Shown piece after piece: positions 8,168-16,395 of a DNA stretch of 64,000 nucleotides (within the stretch, counting starts at the first letter, position 1; the number at the start of each line of letters is the position of its first letter). The DNA lies in assembly GCA_021805865.1 (NCBI GenBank), contig JAJZDX010000003.1, positions 1 through 64,000 of the forward strand. Direction: 5' to 3'. Made by a program: the position numbers and the translations under genes. Source of the DNA: Pseudomonadota bacterium. GTDB taxonomy: Bacteria > Pseudomonadota > Gammaproteobacteria > Steroidobacterales > Steroidobacteraceae. The notes beneath the pieces are model-generated. The model made no database searches. It was not told the origin of the DNA and worked only from the letters and a program-made list of their open reading frames with translations.

Positions 8168-9165
8168 CCCAGGAGCCAGACACCACACTGGATTGGAGCG
8201 TCCTCGATATCGATGCGCACCGGGAGGTCGAGCGGATCGCAGGGCAGCTGCGGGAGGCCGTGGCGGGCGGATTGCACAAGAGGGGGGCGGTGGTGGGCAT
8301 CTCCGGAGGGGTCGACAGCGCCGTCTGCGCGGCGCTGGCGGTGCGCGCCCTCGGGCCCGAGCGCGTGCTGGCGCTCATCCTGCCGGAGCGCGAATCCTCG
8401 CCCGAAAGCTCGGTGCGCGCCCAGTCCCTCGCCGCCCATCTCGGTCTGACGCCGCTGGCACAGGACATCGGTCCCACGCTCGAGGTGATCGGCTGCTACC
8501 GCTCCCGCGATGAGGCGGTGCGGCGCGTGCTGCCGGACTATGGGGCCGGCTGGCGGATGAAGCTCGTGGTGGCCGGCGGGCTCGAGGGGCGGTTCAATCA
8601 CTTCAAACTGGTCGCCGAGTCCCCGGACGGGGCCTCTCACGAGGCGCGCCTCGGGCTGCGGGATTATCTTCAGATCGTGGCCGCCACCAGCTTCAAGCAG
8701 CGCGTCCGCAAGACGATCGAATACTTCCATGCCGACCGGCTCCACTACGCGGTGATCGGCACGCCCAATCGCCTGGAGTACGACCAGGGTTTTTTCGTCA
8801 AGAACGGCGATGGCGCCGCGGACGTCAAGCCCATCGCGCACCTCTACAAGTCCCAGGTGTACGCCATCGCGGCGTATCTCAAGCTGCCGGAGGAGATCGC
8901 CACGGCCCCGCCCACCACGGACACGTACAGTCTGTCTCAGGGGCAGGACGAGTTTTACTTTGCGCTCCCCTACCGGCAGATGGACCTGGCGCTTTGGGCA
9001 CTGAATCACGGAATCGCCACGGAGCGGCTGGCCGATGCGCTTCGGATCTCGCGGGAGAGGGCCGGACACGTCTATGATGACATCCGCGCCAAGCGCCGCG
9101 CGACACGATCTCTGCACCAATCGCCCCTTCTCCTCGGTCCCGTGCCCGAGGTGGATCGCGCATGA
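8164..9165 (+). CDS. NAD+ synthetase-family ammonia ligase (NadE-like)
   Basis: The 333-residue protein carries the PP-loop ISGGVDSA near residues 46-53, GTPNRLEYDQGFFVKNGDG near 198-216 and the metal/adenylate segment HLYKSQVYAIAAYL. It has the ammonia-dependent NadE fold without a nitrilase glutaminase domain. Embedded in a polysaccharide operon behind a glutamine amidotransferase, it may use ammonia to amidate a glycan precursor rather than make NAD; that is inference. The start ATG 8164 overlaps the asnB stop, and its stop overlaps the deacetylase start at 9162 by four bases, so the three genes form a tight operon. A housekeeping nadE elsewhere would support specialisation. Confidence 0.85.
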   Translation: MTQEPDTTLDWSVLDIDAHREVERIAGQLREAVAGGLHKRGAVVGISGGVDSAVCAALAVRALGPERVLALILPERESSPESSVRAQSLAAHLGLTPLAQDIGPTLEVIGCYRSRDEAVRRVLPDYGAGWRMKLVVAGGLEGRFNHFKLVAESPDGASHEARLGLRDYLQIVAATSFKQRVRKTIEYFHADRLHYAVIGTPNRLEYDQGFFVKNGDGAADVKPIAHLYKSQVYAIAAYLKLPEEIATAPPTTDTYSLSQGQDEFYFALPYRQMDLALWALNHGIATERLADALRISRERAGHVYDDIRAKRRATRSLHQSPLLLGPVPEVDRA

Positions 9166-9956
9166 ACGACCCGGCCAAAAAGAAAATCAAGAGCGTCCTG
9201 GGACGGGCAGCCGAGGCGGTGGGCATGTTCAGCCATGACTTCCGCTCGAAGATGCTGGTGGTCACCTTCCATCGTGTGAATGACTGGATGGCGGAGGACG
9301 GAATCACCTGCAATTCGGCGAGATTCGAGGCGTTCTGCGAATTCTTCCGCAGGCACTTCCAGGTGGTGCGCGTGTCGGAGCAGGTCGCCGGCTGCCGGGG
9401 CGGGCGGGGAATGGGCGGCACGCTGTCGATCACGTTCGATGACGGCTACCGGGACAACTTCGAGGTCGCCGCGCCCATCCTGCGCAGGCTCGACCTCCCG
9501 GCGGCGTTCTTCGTGGCCACCGGCTTCATCGGCACGGATTTCAAGCCCCCCTGGGATGAGCACCTCGCCCGCCAGCCCGGCTGGATGAGCTGGGACCAGG
9601 TGCGCTCGCTGCGCGATCAGGGCTTTGAGATCGGCGCGCACACGAACGATCACATCGACCTCGCCGCCCAGGATCCGGGGGCGGTCCGCGCCGAGCTCTC
9701 GAGGTGCCGGGCAAAACTGCAGGAGGCGCTCGGCGCGCCGCCCACGCTCTTCGCCTATCCTTTCGGGGGCCGGGAGAACATCTCGCCGGCGGCCCTGGCG
9801 CTGGTGCGCGAGGCGGGCTTCGAGTGCTGCCTCGGTGCCTTCGGCGGCGTCAATCCCCCGCTGGCCGATCCCTTCCAGCTCAACCGGATCAGCGTCGGCG
9901 GCTGGTTTGCCACCCCGCACCAGCTGGGACTGGAGATCCTGTTGCGTCGCGCGTGA
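9162..9956 (+). CDS. polysaccharide deacetylase (NodB homology domain)
   Basis: The 264-residue carbohydrate esterase family 4 protein has the metal/catalytic motif TFDDGYRDN near residue 90, the second motif HTNDH near 160 and AYPFGGRE near 200. It would remove acetyl groups from N-acetyl sugars of a glycan or lipid-linked precursor. No signal peptide is seen. It is the last gene of the ligase-partner operon, coupled by ATGA to the NadE-like gene. Its last 68 bp are also read on the opposite strand as the tail of the next glycosyltransferase. A relic of a second copy of its 3' end lies at 17625-17727. Confidence 0.92.
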   Translation: MNDPAKKKIKSVLGRAAEAVGMFSHDFRSKMLVVTFHRVNDWMAEDGITCNSARFEAFCEFFRRHFQVVRVSEQVAGCRGGRGMGGTLSITFDDGYRDNFEVAAPILRRLDLPAAFFVATGFIGTDFKPPWDEHLARQPGWMSWDQVRSLRDQGFEIGAHTNDHIDLAAQDPGAVRAELSRCRAKLQEALGAPPTLFAYPFGGRENISPAALALVREAGFECCLGAFGGVNPPLADPFQLNRISVGGWFATPHQLGLEILLRRA

Positions 9957-10920
9957 GCGCGGGCTCCTGGTCGGTGGCGCAGGTCACGAGCTCATAGCCG
10001 ATGCGCGCCGCGCCCTTCAGCTTGCGGCGCCCGGACCCCGGGAGGGCGAGCGCCTTCGTGTAATGCCCGAGGCCCCGCAGGCGTCTGCCTGAGCGGATCA
10101 AGGCGGTGGCGGCGTCGATCCGGGCTTTCACCAGGCGATCATTCAGCGCAGCCCGCCGGATCGGTGTGTCGACCGTCTTCTGCAGCACCAGCAGCGCCCA
10201 CAACTTGTCGAGCGCCATGAGCGAGACGTCCCGCGTGGCGTTTGAATCGTGTCTGCGGACATCCGCGAGAACTTGCCGAGAAAAAGCGACCTTGCCGCGC
10301 ATGAACGCGCGCGCGGCGTATTCGAGATCTTCGCATCTTCCGAGAGACTCGTTCTGGCGCATCTCGGCCACCAGGGCCCGGCGGAACAGCATGCACACCG
10401 TGTAGGCCGGGATGTCGTGGAATCCAATCAACTGAACAAAGGCGTCGCCCTCGACGATGAGCGCGTTCCCGCCGGAGCAGACTGCAACGGGAAGTGTCGC
10501 CAGCTCCGGAAAAAACGTGAACTGGTCCGGAAGCAGCTCGCCGGTGCCGTCCATGAAGCGGACGAAATTCGTGAAGGAGCAGACGAGGCGCGGATCGTGC
10601 TCCATCACCGAGACCTGTCTCTCGAGCATGGCCGGTCGCCACAGGTCATCGGCATCGAGGAACGCCAGGTACTTGCCGGAGGCGAGGTCAAGGGCCGTGT
10701 TGCGCGTGGCGGCGGTGCCCCGATGCGGCGCCTCGATGTAACGGATCCTCGGGTCGCGATAGGCCGATACGACGGCGCGGGTGTCGTCCGTCGACCCGTC
10801 ATCGACGATCAGGATCTCGGCGGTCCGGTGCGTCTGCGCGAGCACCGAGTCGATGCACTGGGCGATGTATCTTGCGCTGTTGTACGCCGGGATGATTACC
10901 GATACCGCAGGCTCGTTCAT
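9889..10920 (-). CDS. family 2 glycosyltransferase, paralogue 1
   Basis: The 343-residue GT-A enzyme opens with VSVIIPAYNSARYIAQCID, has the nucleotide-sugar motif FLDADD at 87-92 and a CEDLEYAARAFMRG acceptor-side segment near 225. The sugar is unknown. It is the first of four paralogues in this window (the others start at 18691, 19765 and about 21036). The C-terminal 22 residues are antisense to the end of the deacetylase gene, and the same tail (RDATGS followed by a Pro/Ala/Trp-rich, basic end) recurs in paralogue 2. Thus the convergent overlap itself appears to have been duplicated. The start at ATG 10920 aligns with the other copies. Confidence 0.9.
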   Translation of the reverse strand: MNEPAVSVIIPAYNSARYIAQCIDSVLAQTHRTAEILIVDDGSTDDTRAVVSAYRDPRIRYIEAPHRGTAATRNTALDLASGKYLAFLDADDLWRPAMLERQVSVMEHDPRLVCSFTNFVRFMDGTGELLPDQFTFFPELATLPVAVCSGGNALIVEGDAFVQLIGFHDIPAYTVCMLFRRALVAEMRQNESLGRCEDLEYAARAFMRGKVAFSRQVLADVRRHDSNATRDVSLMALDKLWALLVLQKTVDTPIRRAALNDRLVKARIDAATALIRSGRRLRGLGHYTKALALPGSGRRKLKGAARIGYELVTCATDQEPALTRDATGSPVPAGAGWQTSRRR

Positions 10921-11333
10921 CGCTGTGCCCTTCTCGGGCCGTCGCTGCGTGGGGGATATGTGCCGGCCGAGTTGAAACGCTCTCCCAGTAACATAACACT
11001 AACCGAGACGGGCGCAATTTCCATACGTAGTTCACGCCCCTGGGCTCCGGCTCAGCGTCTTTCCGCCGGAGACGCGGTGGGGTCTGCGAGAACGAGACGC
11101 GGGTGCGTTGCTGATCGAGTTGCCGCGGGGCGTCGTTGAGGTCAAGAGAACGGCGCCCGCCGGGGGTAGCTCGCAAGCGTGGCCCGGCGGCGACGCCAGT
11201 GGCATCAGAGAAAGTCCCGATGGGGTTTCGCTCTTCCCCGTGGCAGGATCGAGTGCGACGGCTGCCTGGGATAAACCGAAGTCCAAGCGAGGGACCGTCA
11301 GGTCAGTCGGTCCTGCGGTCCGAGGCGAGCGAG
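10921..11333. other. 413-bp intergenic region between divergent glycosyltransferases
   Basis: This stretch separates the leftward glycosyltransferase (start 10920) from the rightward one (start 11334) and must carry both promoters. A short AT-richer patch (CAGTAACATAACACTAACC, around 10985-11005) stands out in otherwise GC-rich sequence and is the likeliest promoter area for the leftward gene. The rightward frame is open back to 11136, but that part has no family similarity. No RNA gene or mobile element was recognised. Confidence 0.35.
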
Positions 11334-12242
11334 ATGCCCTGTATGAACCACCAGCCAGCCGGTTCGCTGCCCGTGCCCCGCGTATCGATCGGGATGCCCG
11401 TGTACAACGGCGAGCGCTGGCTCGAGGAGACTTTACAGTCGCTGCGGGGGCAGACCCTGGCGGACTTCGAGCTGATCATCTCCGACAACGCCTCCACGGA
11501 TGCGACCCGGGCCATCTGCGAGCGCCATGGCGCCGAGGACCGCCGGATCCGCTACTACCGCAATGCGCACAACATCGGAGCCAATCGCAACTACAATGCG
11601 GTGGCCGCGCTGGCGCGGGCGAAGTACTTCAAATGGACGTCGTCTCACGATCTGTGCGATCTGCGCTTCCTCGAGTGCTGTGTCGCAGCCCTCGAAGCCG
11701 AGCCGAACGCCGTGCTGGCGTATCCGAGGACGATGATGTTCTCGAACAGCATCGAGGATGCTGCGCCCTACGAAGAAGACATCGCTGCGATGCAGGAGAG
11801 CGCGGCGGCCCGCTTCACACATATCCTGTGCAACATGAATCTGGTCAACCCCATCTACGGTTTGATTCGGACCCCTCTGCTGCGCCGGGCCCACCCGATG
11901 GGCGTCTTCCACTCCGCCGACAGGATCATGCTGGCGGAGCTCGCCTTGCTCGGCAAGTTCGTGCTGATTCCGGAGCCTCTGTTTTTCTACAGGATGAGCG
12001 AAGAGAGCACCATGCACCTGCGGCCGCCCTCTGAGCAGGTGCGGCACCTCGAGCCGGATGCGACCTCGCCGCCGCCCTGGCAGAACTGGAAATTCCAGGC
12101 GAGCCTCTTTCGCGACGCCGTTGTCTCCGCGCCCTCAGGAGCGGAGAAGGTGGCCGCGACGGTTTTCGCGCTCAAATCCATAGTCTGGGGTCGCGGTAAT
12201 CTTCTGCGCGATGTCAAGACGGCGATGAGGATGGGGCGGTAG
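11334..12242 (+). CDS. family 2 glycosyltransferase
   Basis: About 302 residues. The GT-A signature PRVSIGMPVYNGERWLEETL is followed by DFELIISDNASTDATRAICE. Donor binding would involve the KWTSSHDLCD segment, where the usual DxD is degenerate (SHD). The frame is open upstream to 11136, but family similarity begins only at PRVSIG, so ATG 11334 (or 11343) is chosen; GCGAGCGAG just before it is a weak ribosome-binding site. It leads a rightward run with C-methyltransferase, PIG-L, epimerase and cytidylyltransferase genes that appear to build and transfer an unusual sugar. It is not a close paralogue of the four repeated glycosyltransferases. Confidence 0.85.
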   Translation: MPCMNHQPAGSLPVPRVSIGMPVYNGERWLEETLQSLRGQTLADFELIISDNASTDATRAICERHGAEDRRIRYYRNAHNIGANRNYNAVAALARAKYFKWTSSHDLCDLRFLECCVAALEAEPNAVLAYPRTMMFSNSIEDAAPYEEDIAAMQESAAARFTHILCNMNLVNPIYGLIRTPLLRRAHPMGVFHSADRIMLAELALLGKFVLIPEPLFFYRMSEESTMHLRPPSEQVRHLEPDATSPPPWQNWKFQASLFRDAVVSAPSGAEKVAATVFALKSIVWGRGNLLRDVKTAMRMGR

Positions 12243-12271
12243 GCGCGGCATTTCTTTGGGAACAGCACATC

Positions 12272-13540
12272 ATGGTGGCAGCCATCCAAACAGAGCGTCC
12301 CGCCGATTCCCGCCCCGTGTGCCGCTTCTGCGGCGCGGGGCTCACGCACACGTTCGTGGATCTCGGCATGTCCCCTCTTTGCGAGAGCTACATCGAGGCC
12401 CGCCAGCTCAACTCCATGGAGCGCTTCTATCCGCTGCACGTTCGGGTGTGCCACGAATGCCTCCTCGTGCAGATCGAGGAGTACGTGGCCGCCGAGGACA
12501 TCTATTCCGATTACGCCTATTTCTCCTCCTACTCCGACAGCTGGGTCGAGCACGCCAGGCGCTATGTGCAGGCCGTGACGCGGCGCCTGGGGCTCGGCAG
12601 CGGCTCGCTCGTCATGGAGATCGCGAGCAACGACGGCTATCTGCTGCAGCACTTCGTGGCGCTCGGCATCCCCTGCCGCGGAATCGAGCCGGCGGCGAAC
12701 ATCGCGAGAGTCGCCGAGGAGCGCGGGATCCCGACGACGGTGCGGTTCTTCGGCTGCGATGCCGCCGCGGAGCTGGCGCGCGAGTTCGGCAAGCCGGACC
12801 TTCTTCTCGGGAACAATGTCCTCGCGCATGTGCCGGACCTCAACGATTTCGTCGGCGGCATGAAGCGGCTGCTCGGCCCGGCCGGCGTGATCACCCTGGA
12901 GTTTCCACACCTTCAGCGGCTGATGGCCGAGAACCAGTTCGACACCATCTACCACGAGCATTTCTCGTACCTGTCGCTCGGAGCCGTCGAGCGCATCTTC
13001 GCCCATCACGGTCTGCGCCTCTTTGATGTGGAAGAGCTCGGCACGCACGGCGGGTCGTTGCGCATCTACGCCTGCCACGCGCAGGATGCCCGCAAGCAGG
13101 ACACCGGAGAGGTGGCACGGATCAGGGCCGGCGAGCGGGCCTTCGGTCTTGACTCTCTAAAGGGGTACGAGGGCTTCGAGCGCCGGGTGCGCGACACCAA
13201 GAACAAGCTGCTGCGCTTCCTCATCGAGGCGCGGGAGTCGGGCAAGACGGTGGCGGGCTACGGAGCGCCCGGCAAAGGCAACACGCTGCTCAACTACTGC
13301 GGCATCCGCACGGACTACCTGGACTACACCGTGGACCGCAGTCCGCACAAGCAGGGCCGCTACACCCCGGGCACGCACATCCCGATCCTGCCTCCGGAGC
13401 GCATTCGCGAGACCCGTCCGGATTACGTGCTGATCCTGCCCTGGAACCTCAAGCAGGAGATCACCCGCTCCATGGCGTACATCCGGGAGTGGGGCGGACG
13501 ATTCGTGGTGCCCATTCCCGCGGTTGAGGTGCTGCCGTAA
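12272..13540 (+). CDS. sugar C-methyltransferase with zinc-binding N-terminus
   Basis: The 422-residue protein has the three-part layout of NDP-sugar C-methyltransferases. An N-terminal zinc-binding region (CRFCG near 17-21 with a later CHEC near 66-69) is followed by a SAM-binding core with EIASNDGYLLQHF near 115 and a C-terminal domain with VAGYGAPGKGNTLLNYCG near 325. The family adds a methyl group to a ketosugar carbon to make branched deoxysugars. Its stop TAA overlaps the ATG of the PIG-L gene by one base, so the two are translationally coupled. With the adjacent epimerase and cytidylyltransferase it suggests a branched nucleotide-linked sugar. Confidence 0.9.
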   Translation: MVAAIQTERPADSRPVCRFCGAGLTHTFVDLGMSPLCESYIEARQLNSMERFYPLHVRVCHECLLVQIEEYVAAEDIYSDYAYFSSYSDSWVEHARRYVQAVTRRLGLGSGSLVMEIASNDGYLLQHFVALGIPCRGIEPAANIARVAEERGIPTTVRFFGCDAAAELAREFGKPDLLLGNNVLAHVPDLNDFVGGMKRLLGPAGVITLEFPHLQRLMAENQFDTIYHEHFSYLSLGAVERIFAHHGLRLFDVEELGTHGGSLRIYACHAQDARKQDTGEVARIRAGERAFGLDSLKGYEGFERRVRDTKNKLLRFLIEARESGKTVAGYGAPGKGNTLLNYCGIRTDYLDYTVDRSPHKQGRYTPGTHIPILPPERIRETRPDYVLILPWNLKQEITRSMAYIREWGGRFVVPIPAVEVLP

Positions 13541-14214
13541 TGCTGCCGGCGCTCAGCGCCTCGGTCGGGGAGGTCCTGTGCCTCGGCGCGCATTGCGATG
13601 ACGTGGAGATCGGCTGCGGCGGAACGCTGGCGCTGCTGCGCGCGGCGCGGCCGGAGGTGCGCATCAAGGTGGTGGTCTTCTCTTCCGACCCCGCCCGGCG
13701 CGAGGAGACCGAGTCGGCGCTGGCGCGGCTCGCCGGGGGCGAGGGGCCGCTCGAGGTGCGATGCCTCGGCATTCAGGACGGCTACTTCCCGGCGGATTGG
13801 GCCTCGATCAAGGCGTCCTTTGCCGAGATCCGCTCCACCTGCCGCCCGGATCTGATTCTCACCCACTGGGAGGGCGACCGGCACCAGGATCACCGTCTGG
13901 TGTGCGAGCTCACCTGGAACACCTTCCGGGATCATCTCATCCTGGAATACGAGATACCGAAGTACGACGGGGATCTCGGGCGACCGGGCCTGTATGTCCC
14001 GCTGCCGAAGGAGACCGCGGACCAGAAGACCCGCGCGCTCCTCGAGTGCTTCGCGTCGCAGTCGGACAAGCCTTGGTTCACGGCGGATACGTTCCTCGGG
14101 CTCATGCGGCTGCGGGGCCTCGAATGCCGCTCCTCCAGCGGCTACGCCGAGGCGTTTCACACACGCAAAGTGCTCGTCGAGTTCGGCGGGGCGCAGGGCT
14201 CGGAGGCACGATGA
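13540..14214 (+). CDS. PIG-L family N-deacetylase
   Basis: The 224-residue protein shows the zinc-site motif GAHCDDVEIGCGG near residues 15-27, a variant of the usual AHPDD-E, and the second motif HWEGDRHQDHR near 108-118 with the expected histidines. PIG-L/LmbE enzymes remove N-acetyl groups from sugar derivatives such as GlcNAc-linked compounds. The length is normal. It is sandwiched by overlaps, one base with the C-methyltransferase and four bases with the epimerase, so it is expressed with them. The substrate is probably a nucleotide- or lipid-linked amino sugar; this is inference. Confidence 0.9.
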   Translation: MLPALSASVGEVLCLGAHCDDVEIGCGGTLALLRAARPEVRIKVVVFSSDPARREETESALARLAGGEGPLEVRCLGIQDGYFPADWASIKASFAEIRSTCRPDLILTHWEGDRHQDHRLVCELTWNTFRDHLILEYEIPKYDGDLGRPGLYVPLPKETADQKTRALLECFASQSDKPWFTADTFLGLMRLRGLECRSSSGYAEAFHTRKVLVEFGGAQGSEAR

Positions 14215-15242
14215 GACTGCTGGTGACGGGAACGGACGGGTACATCGGCTGCCGCCTGGCGCCGATGCTGATGGCGGCGGGGCATACGGTGACGGGCCTC
14301 GATACCGGCTACTACCGTGACGGCTGGCTGTACTCGACGCGTGAGACGCGCCAGACCCCCTTGACGCTCAACATGGATCTGCGGGACATCGCGCCGTCCG
14401 ATCTTGCGGGCTACGATGCGGTGGTGCACCTCGCGGAGCTCTCGAACGATCCGCTCGGCGAGAACAATCCCGGGGTCACCGAGAAGATCAACTACGAGGG
14501 CTCGGTCCAGCTCGCCCATGCGGCGCGCACGGCGGGCGTGCGCCGCTTCGTATATGCCTCCTCGTGCAGCATCTACGGGCAGGCCTCCACGGAGTGGGTG
14601 GATGAGACCTCCACCCCCAATCCCCAGACCGCCTACGCGCGCTGCAAGGCGCTCGTGGAGCGCTCGGTGCGCCCCATGGCCTCGCCGGAGTTTTGCGTGA
14701 CCTTCCTGCGCAACGCCACCGCGTATGGCGCCTCGCCCCGGATCCGCTTCGACATCGTGCTCAATGACCTCTGCGCGCTCGCCTGGACGGGGAAGCGCAT
14801 CGCGATGGTGAGCGACGGCACCCCATGGCGTCCGATCGTGCATATCGAGGACATCTGCCAGGCGATCCTGTGCGCGCTCGCCGCGCCCGCCGAGCGGGTG
14901 AACGGGGAGATCCTGAACGTCGGGGCGGACGAGGAGAACTATCGCATCCGCGATCTGGCGCAAATCGTCGCCGAGACGTTCGAAGGCTGCACCGTGAGCA
15001 CCGGGGCGAGCAGCGGCGACCGGCGCAGCTACCGGGTCTCGTTCCAGAGGATCCGGGAGCGCCTGCCGGAGTTTCAGCCGCGGTGGACGGCGCGGCGCGG
15101 CGCCGAGGAGCTGCGCGATCTGTTCCAGCGCATCGACCTGTCGAAGGACACGTACGAATTCCGGGCGTTCACCCGCCTGAAGCAGCTCAATTACCTGAAA
15201 CGCACCGCGCAGGTCGATGAGGACCTGCGCTGGCGCTACTGA
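14211..15242 (+). CDS. NAD-dependent epimerase/dehydratase (extended SDR)
   Basis: The 343-residue extended short-chain dehydrogenase has the NAD-binding motif VTGTDGYIGCRLAP at the N-terminus, the catalytic serine region YASSCSIYG near 118 and the YARCK active-site pair near 142. Such enzymes epimerise, dehydrate or reduce nucleotide sugars. The start ATG 14211 overlaps the PIG-L stop (ATGA). A cytidylyltransferase-like gene follows after 32 bp, so the substrate may be a CDP-linked sugar, although UDP- or dTDP-sugars are not excluded. The C-terminal segment FRAFTRLKQLNYLKRT is basic and specific to this subgroup. Confidence 0.88.
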   Translation: MRLLVTGTDGYIGCRLAPMLMAAGHTVTGLDTGYYRDGWLYSTRETRQTPLTLNMDLRDIAPSDLAGYDAVVHLAELSNDPLGENNPGVTEKINYEGSVQLAHAARTAGVRRFVYASSCSIYGQASTEWVDETSTPNPQTAYARCKALVERSVRPMASPEFCVTFLRNATAYGASPRIRFDIVLNDLCALAWTGKRIAMVSDGTPWRPIVHIEDICQAILCALAAPAERVNGEILNVGADEENYRIRDLAQIVAETFEGCTVSTGASSGDRRSYRVSFQRIRERLPEFQPRWTARRGAEELRDLFQRIDLSKDTYEFRAFTRLKQLNYLKRTAQVDEDLRWRY

Positions 15243-15274
15243 AGCGGGGCGGGGATGGCCACGGGGAGCGAACC

Positions 15275-16177
15275 ATGAAAGTCGTCCTGTTCTGCGGCGG
15301 ACTGGGCACTCGGCTGCGCGAGCACTCCGACACCATTCCGAAGCCGCTCGTCAGCATCGGCTACCGGCCGATCCTCTGGCACCTCATGCGCTACTACGCC
15401 CATTACGGCCATACGGACTTCATCCTCGCTCTCGGCTATCACGGCCACCTGATCCGGGACTACTTCCTGAAGTACGACGAGTGCATGACGAACGACTTCA
15501 CTTTGAGCGACGGCGGCAGGACGCGGACGTTGCACGCAACCGACCTGGAGAACTGGCGCATCACGTTCGTGGACACCGGCCTGCACTCGAACATCGGCCA
15601 GCGCCTGCTCAGGGTCCGCCCGTATCTGGAGGGCGAGACCGAGTTCCTCGCCAATTACGCCGACGGGCTCTCGGACCTGCCGCTCGATGAGCTGATCGCC
15701 GATTTCCGGCGCCGGCGCGTCGTCGCCACCCTCGCCTCGGTTCGCTCGCTGCAGAGCCAGCATGCGGTGCAGGCCTCGCAGGAGGGCCTGGTCACGGCGA
15801 TGAAGCCGCTGCGCAGCGACGAATTTCTCATCAATGGCGGGTTTTTCGCGATGCGCCGCGAGATCTTCGATTTCATCGGGGAGGGCGAGGAGCTGGTGGA
15901 GGCGCCCTTCGAGCGGCTCTGCCGCAAGAAGCTGTTGTCGACCTACCGGCACCTGGGCTTCTGGCAGGCGATGGACACGTTCAAGGACAAGATCACCTTC
16001 GATCGCATGGAGGCGCGCGGGGAGTGTCCGTGGAAGGTGTGGCTCACCGAGCCGCAGCGTCATCCCTCGGCGGCGGCAAGCCGCGAGCCGGCCGCCGGAG
16101 CGAAGTCCGCCGGCCACGCTCGCAAGCCGGTCCAGGCGCTCAGGAGCGGCGCCGAGCAAGGCATCGCGGCGAAGTGA
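15275..16177 (+). CDS. glucose-1-phosphate cytidylyltransferase-like nucleotidyltransferase
   Basis: The 300-residue protein starts with the nucleotidyltransferase signature FCGGLGTRLREHSDTIPKP and continues with LVSIGYRPILWHLMRYYAHY, as in RfbF/DdhA-type enzymes that make CDP-glucose from CTP and glucose-1-phosphate. The NYADGLSDLP segment near 125 holds the metal-binding aspartate. The last 40 or so residues are a low-complexity Ala/Arg/Lys tail absent from the family and probably unstructured. It closes the rightward sugar operon after C-methyltransferase, PIG-L and epimerase. It supplies the activated sugar on which they would act. Confidence 0.87.
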   Translation: MKVVLFCGGLGTRLREHSDTIPKPLVSIGYRPILWHLMRYYAHYGHTDFILALGYHGHLIRDYFLKYDECMTNDFTLSDGGRTRTLHATDLENWRITFVDTGLHSNIGQRLLRVRPYLEGETEFLANYADGLSDLPLDELIADFRRRRVVATLASVRSLQSQHAVQASQEGLVTAMKPLRSDEFLINGGFFAMRREIFDFIGEGEELVEAPFERLCRKKLLSTYRHLGFWQAMDTFKDKITFDRMEARGECPWKVWLTEPQRHPSAAASREPAAGAKSAGHARKPVQALRSGAEQGIAAK

Positions 16178-16395
16178 GTGCCGGCCCACCGCCCGTTCCC
16201 GGATGCGGCGGGCGATGGGGTCAGGGCCGCGGCGCGTTCGCCTGAGGGAGCGTTGCCGGGTCGAGGGACTTCCGGTCGCTCACGGGCAGGAAATCCCGAG
16301 GCGTGCTGTCCGTCGCCCGGGCGTCCATATTCGCCGCTCCTCGGCCCCTCTGGCACGGGTCACGGACTGGCGCGCGGGCTCTCTGCACGCATCGG

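Noticed and set aside
6191-8188. Long open frame antisense to the amidotransferase gene
   Set aside because: High-GC DNA gives long shadow frames; the composition (Arg/Leu/Gly/Pro-rich, no motifs) is that of an antisense shadow, while the plus strand has full family motifs.
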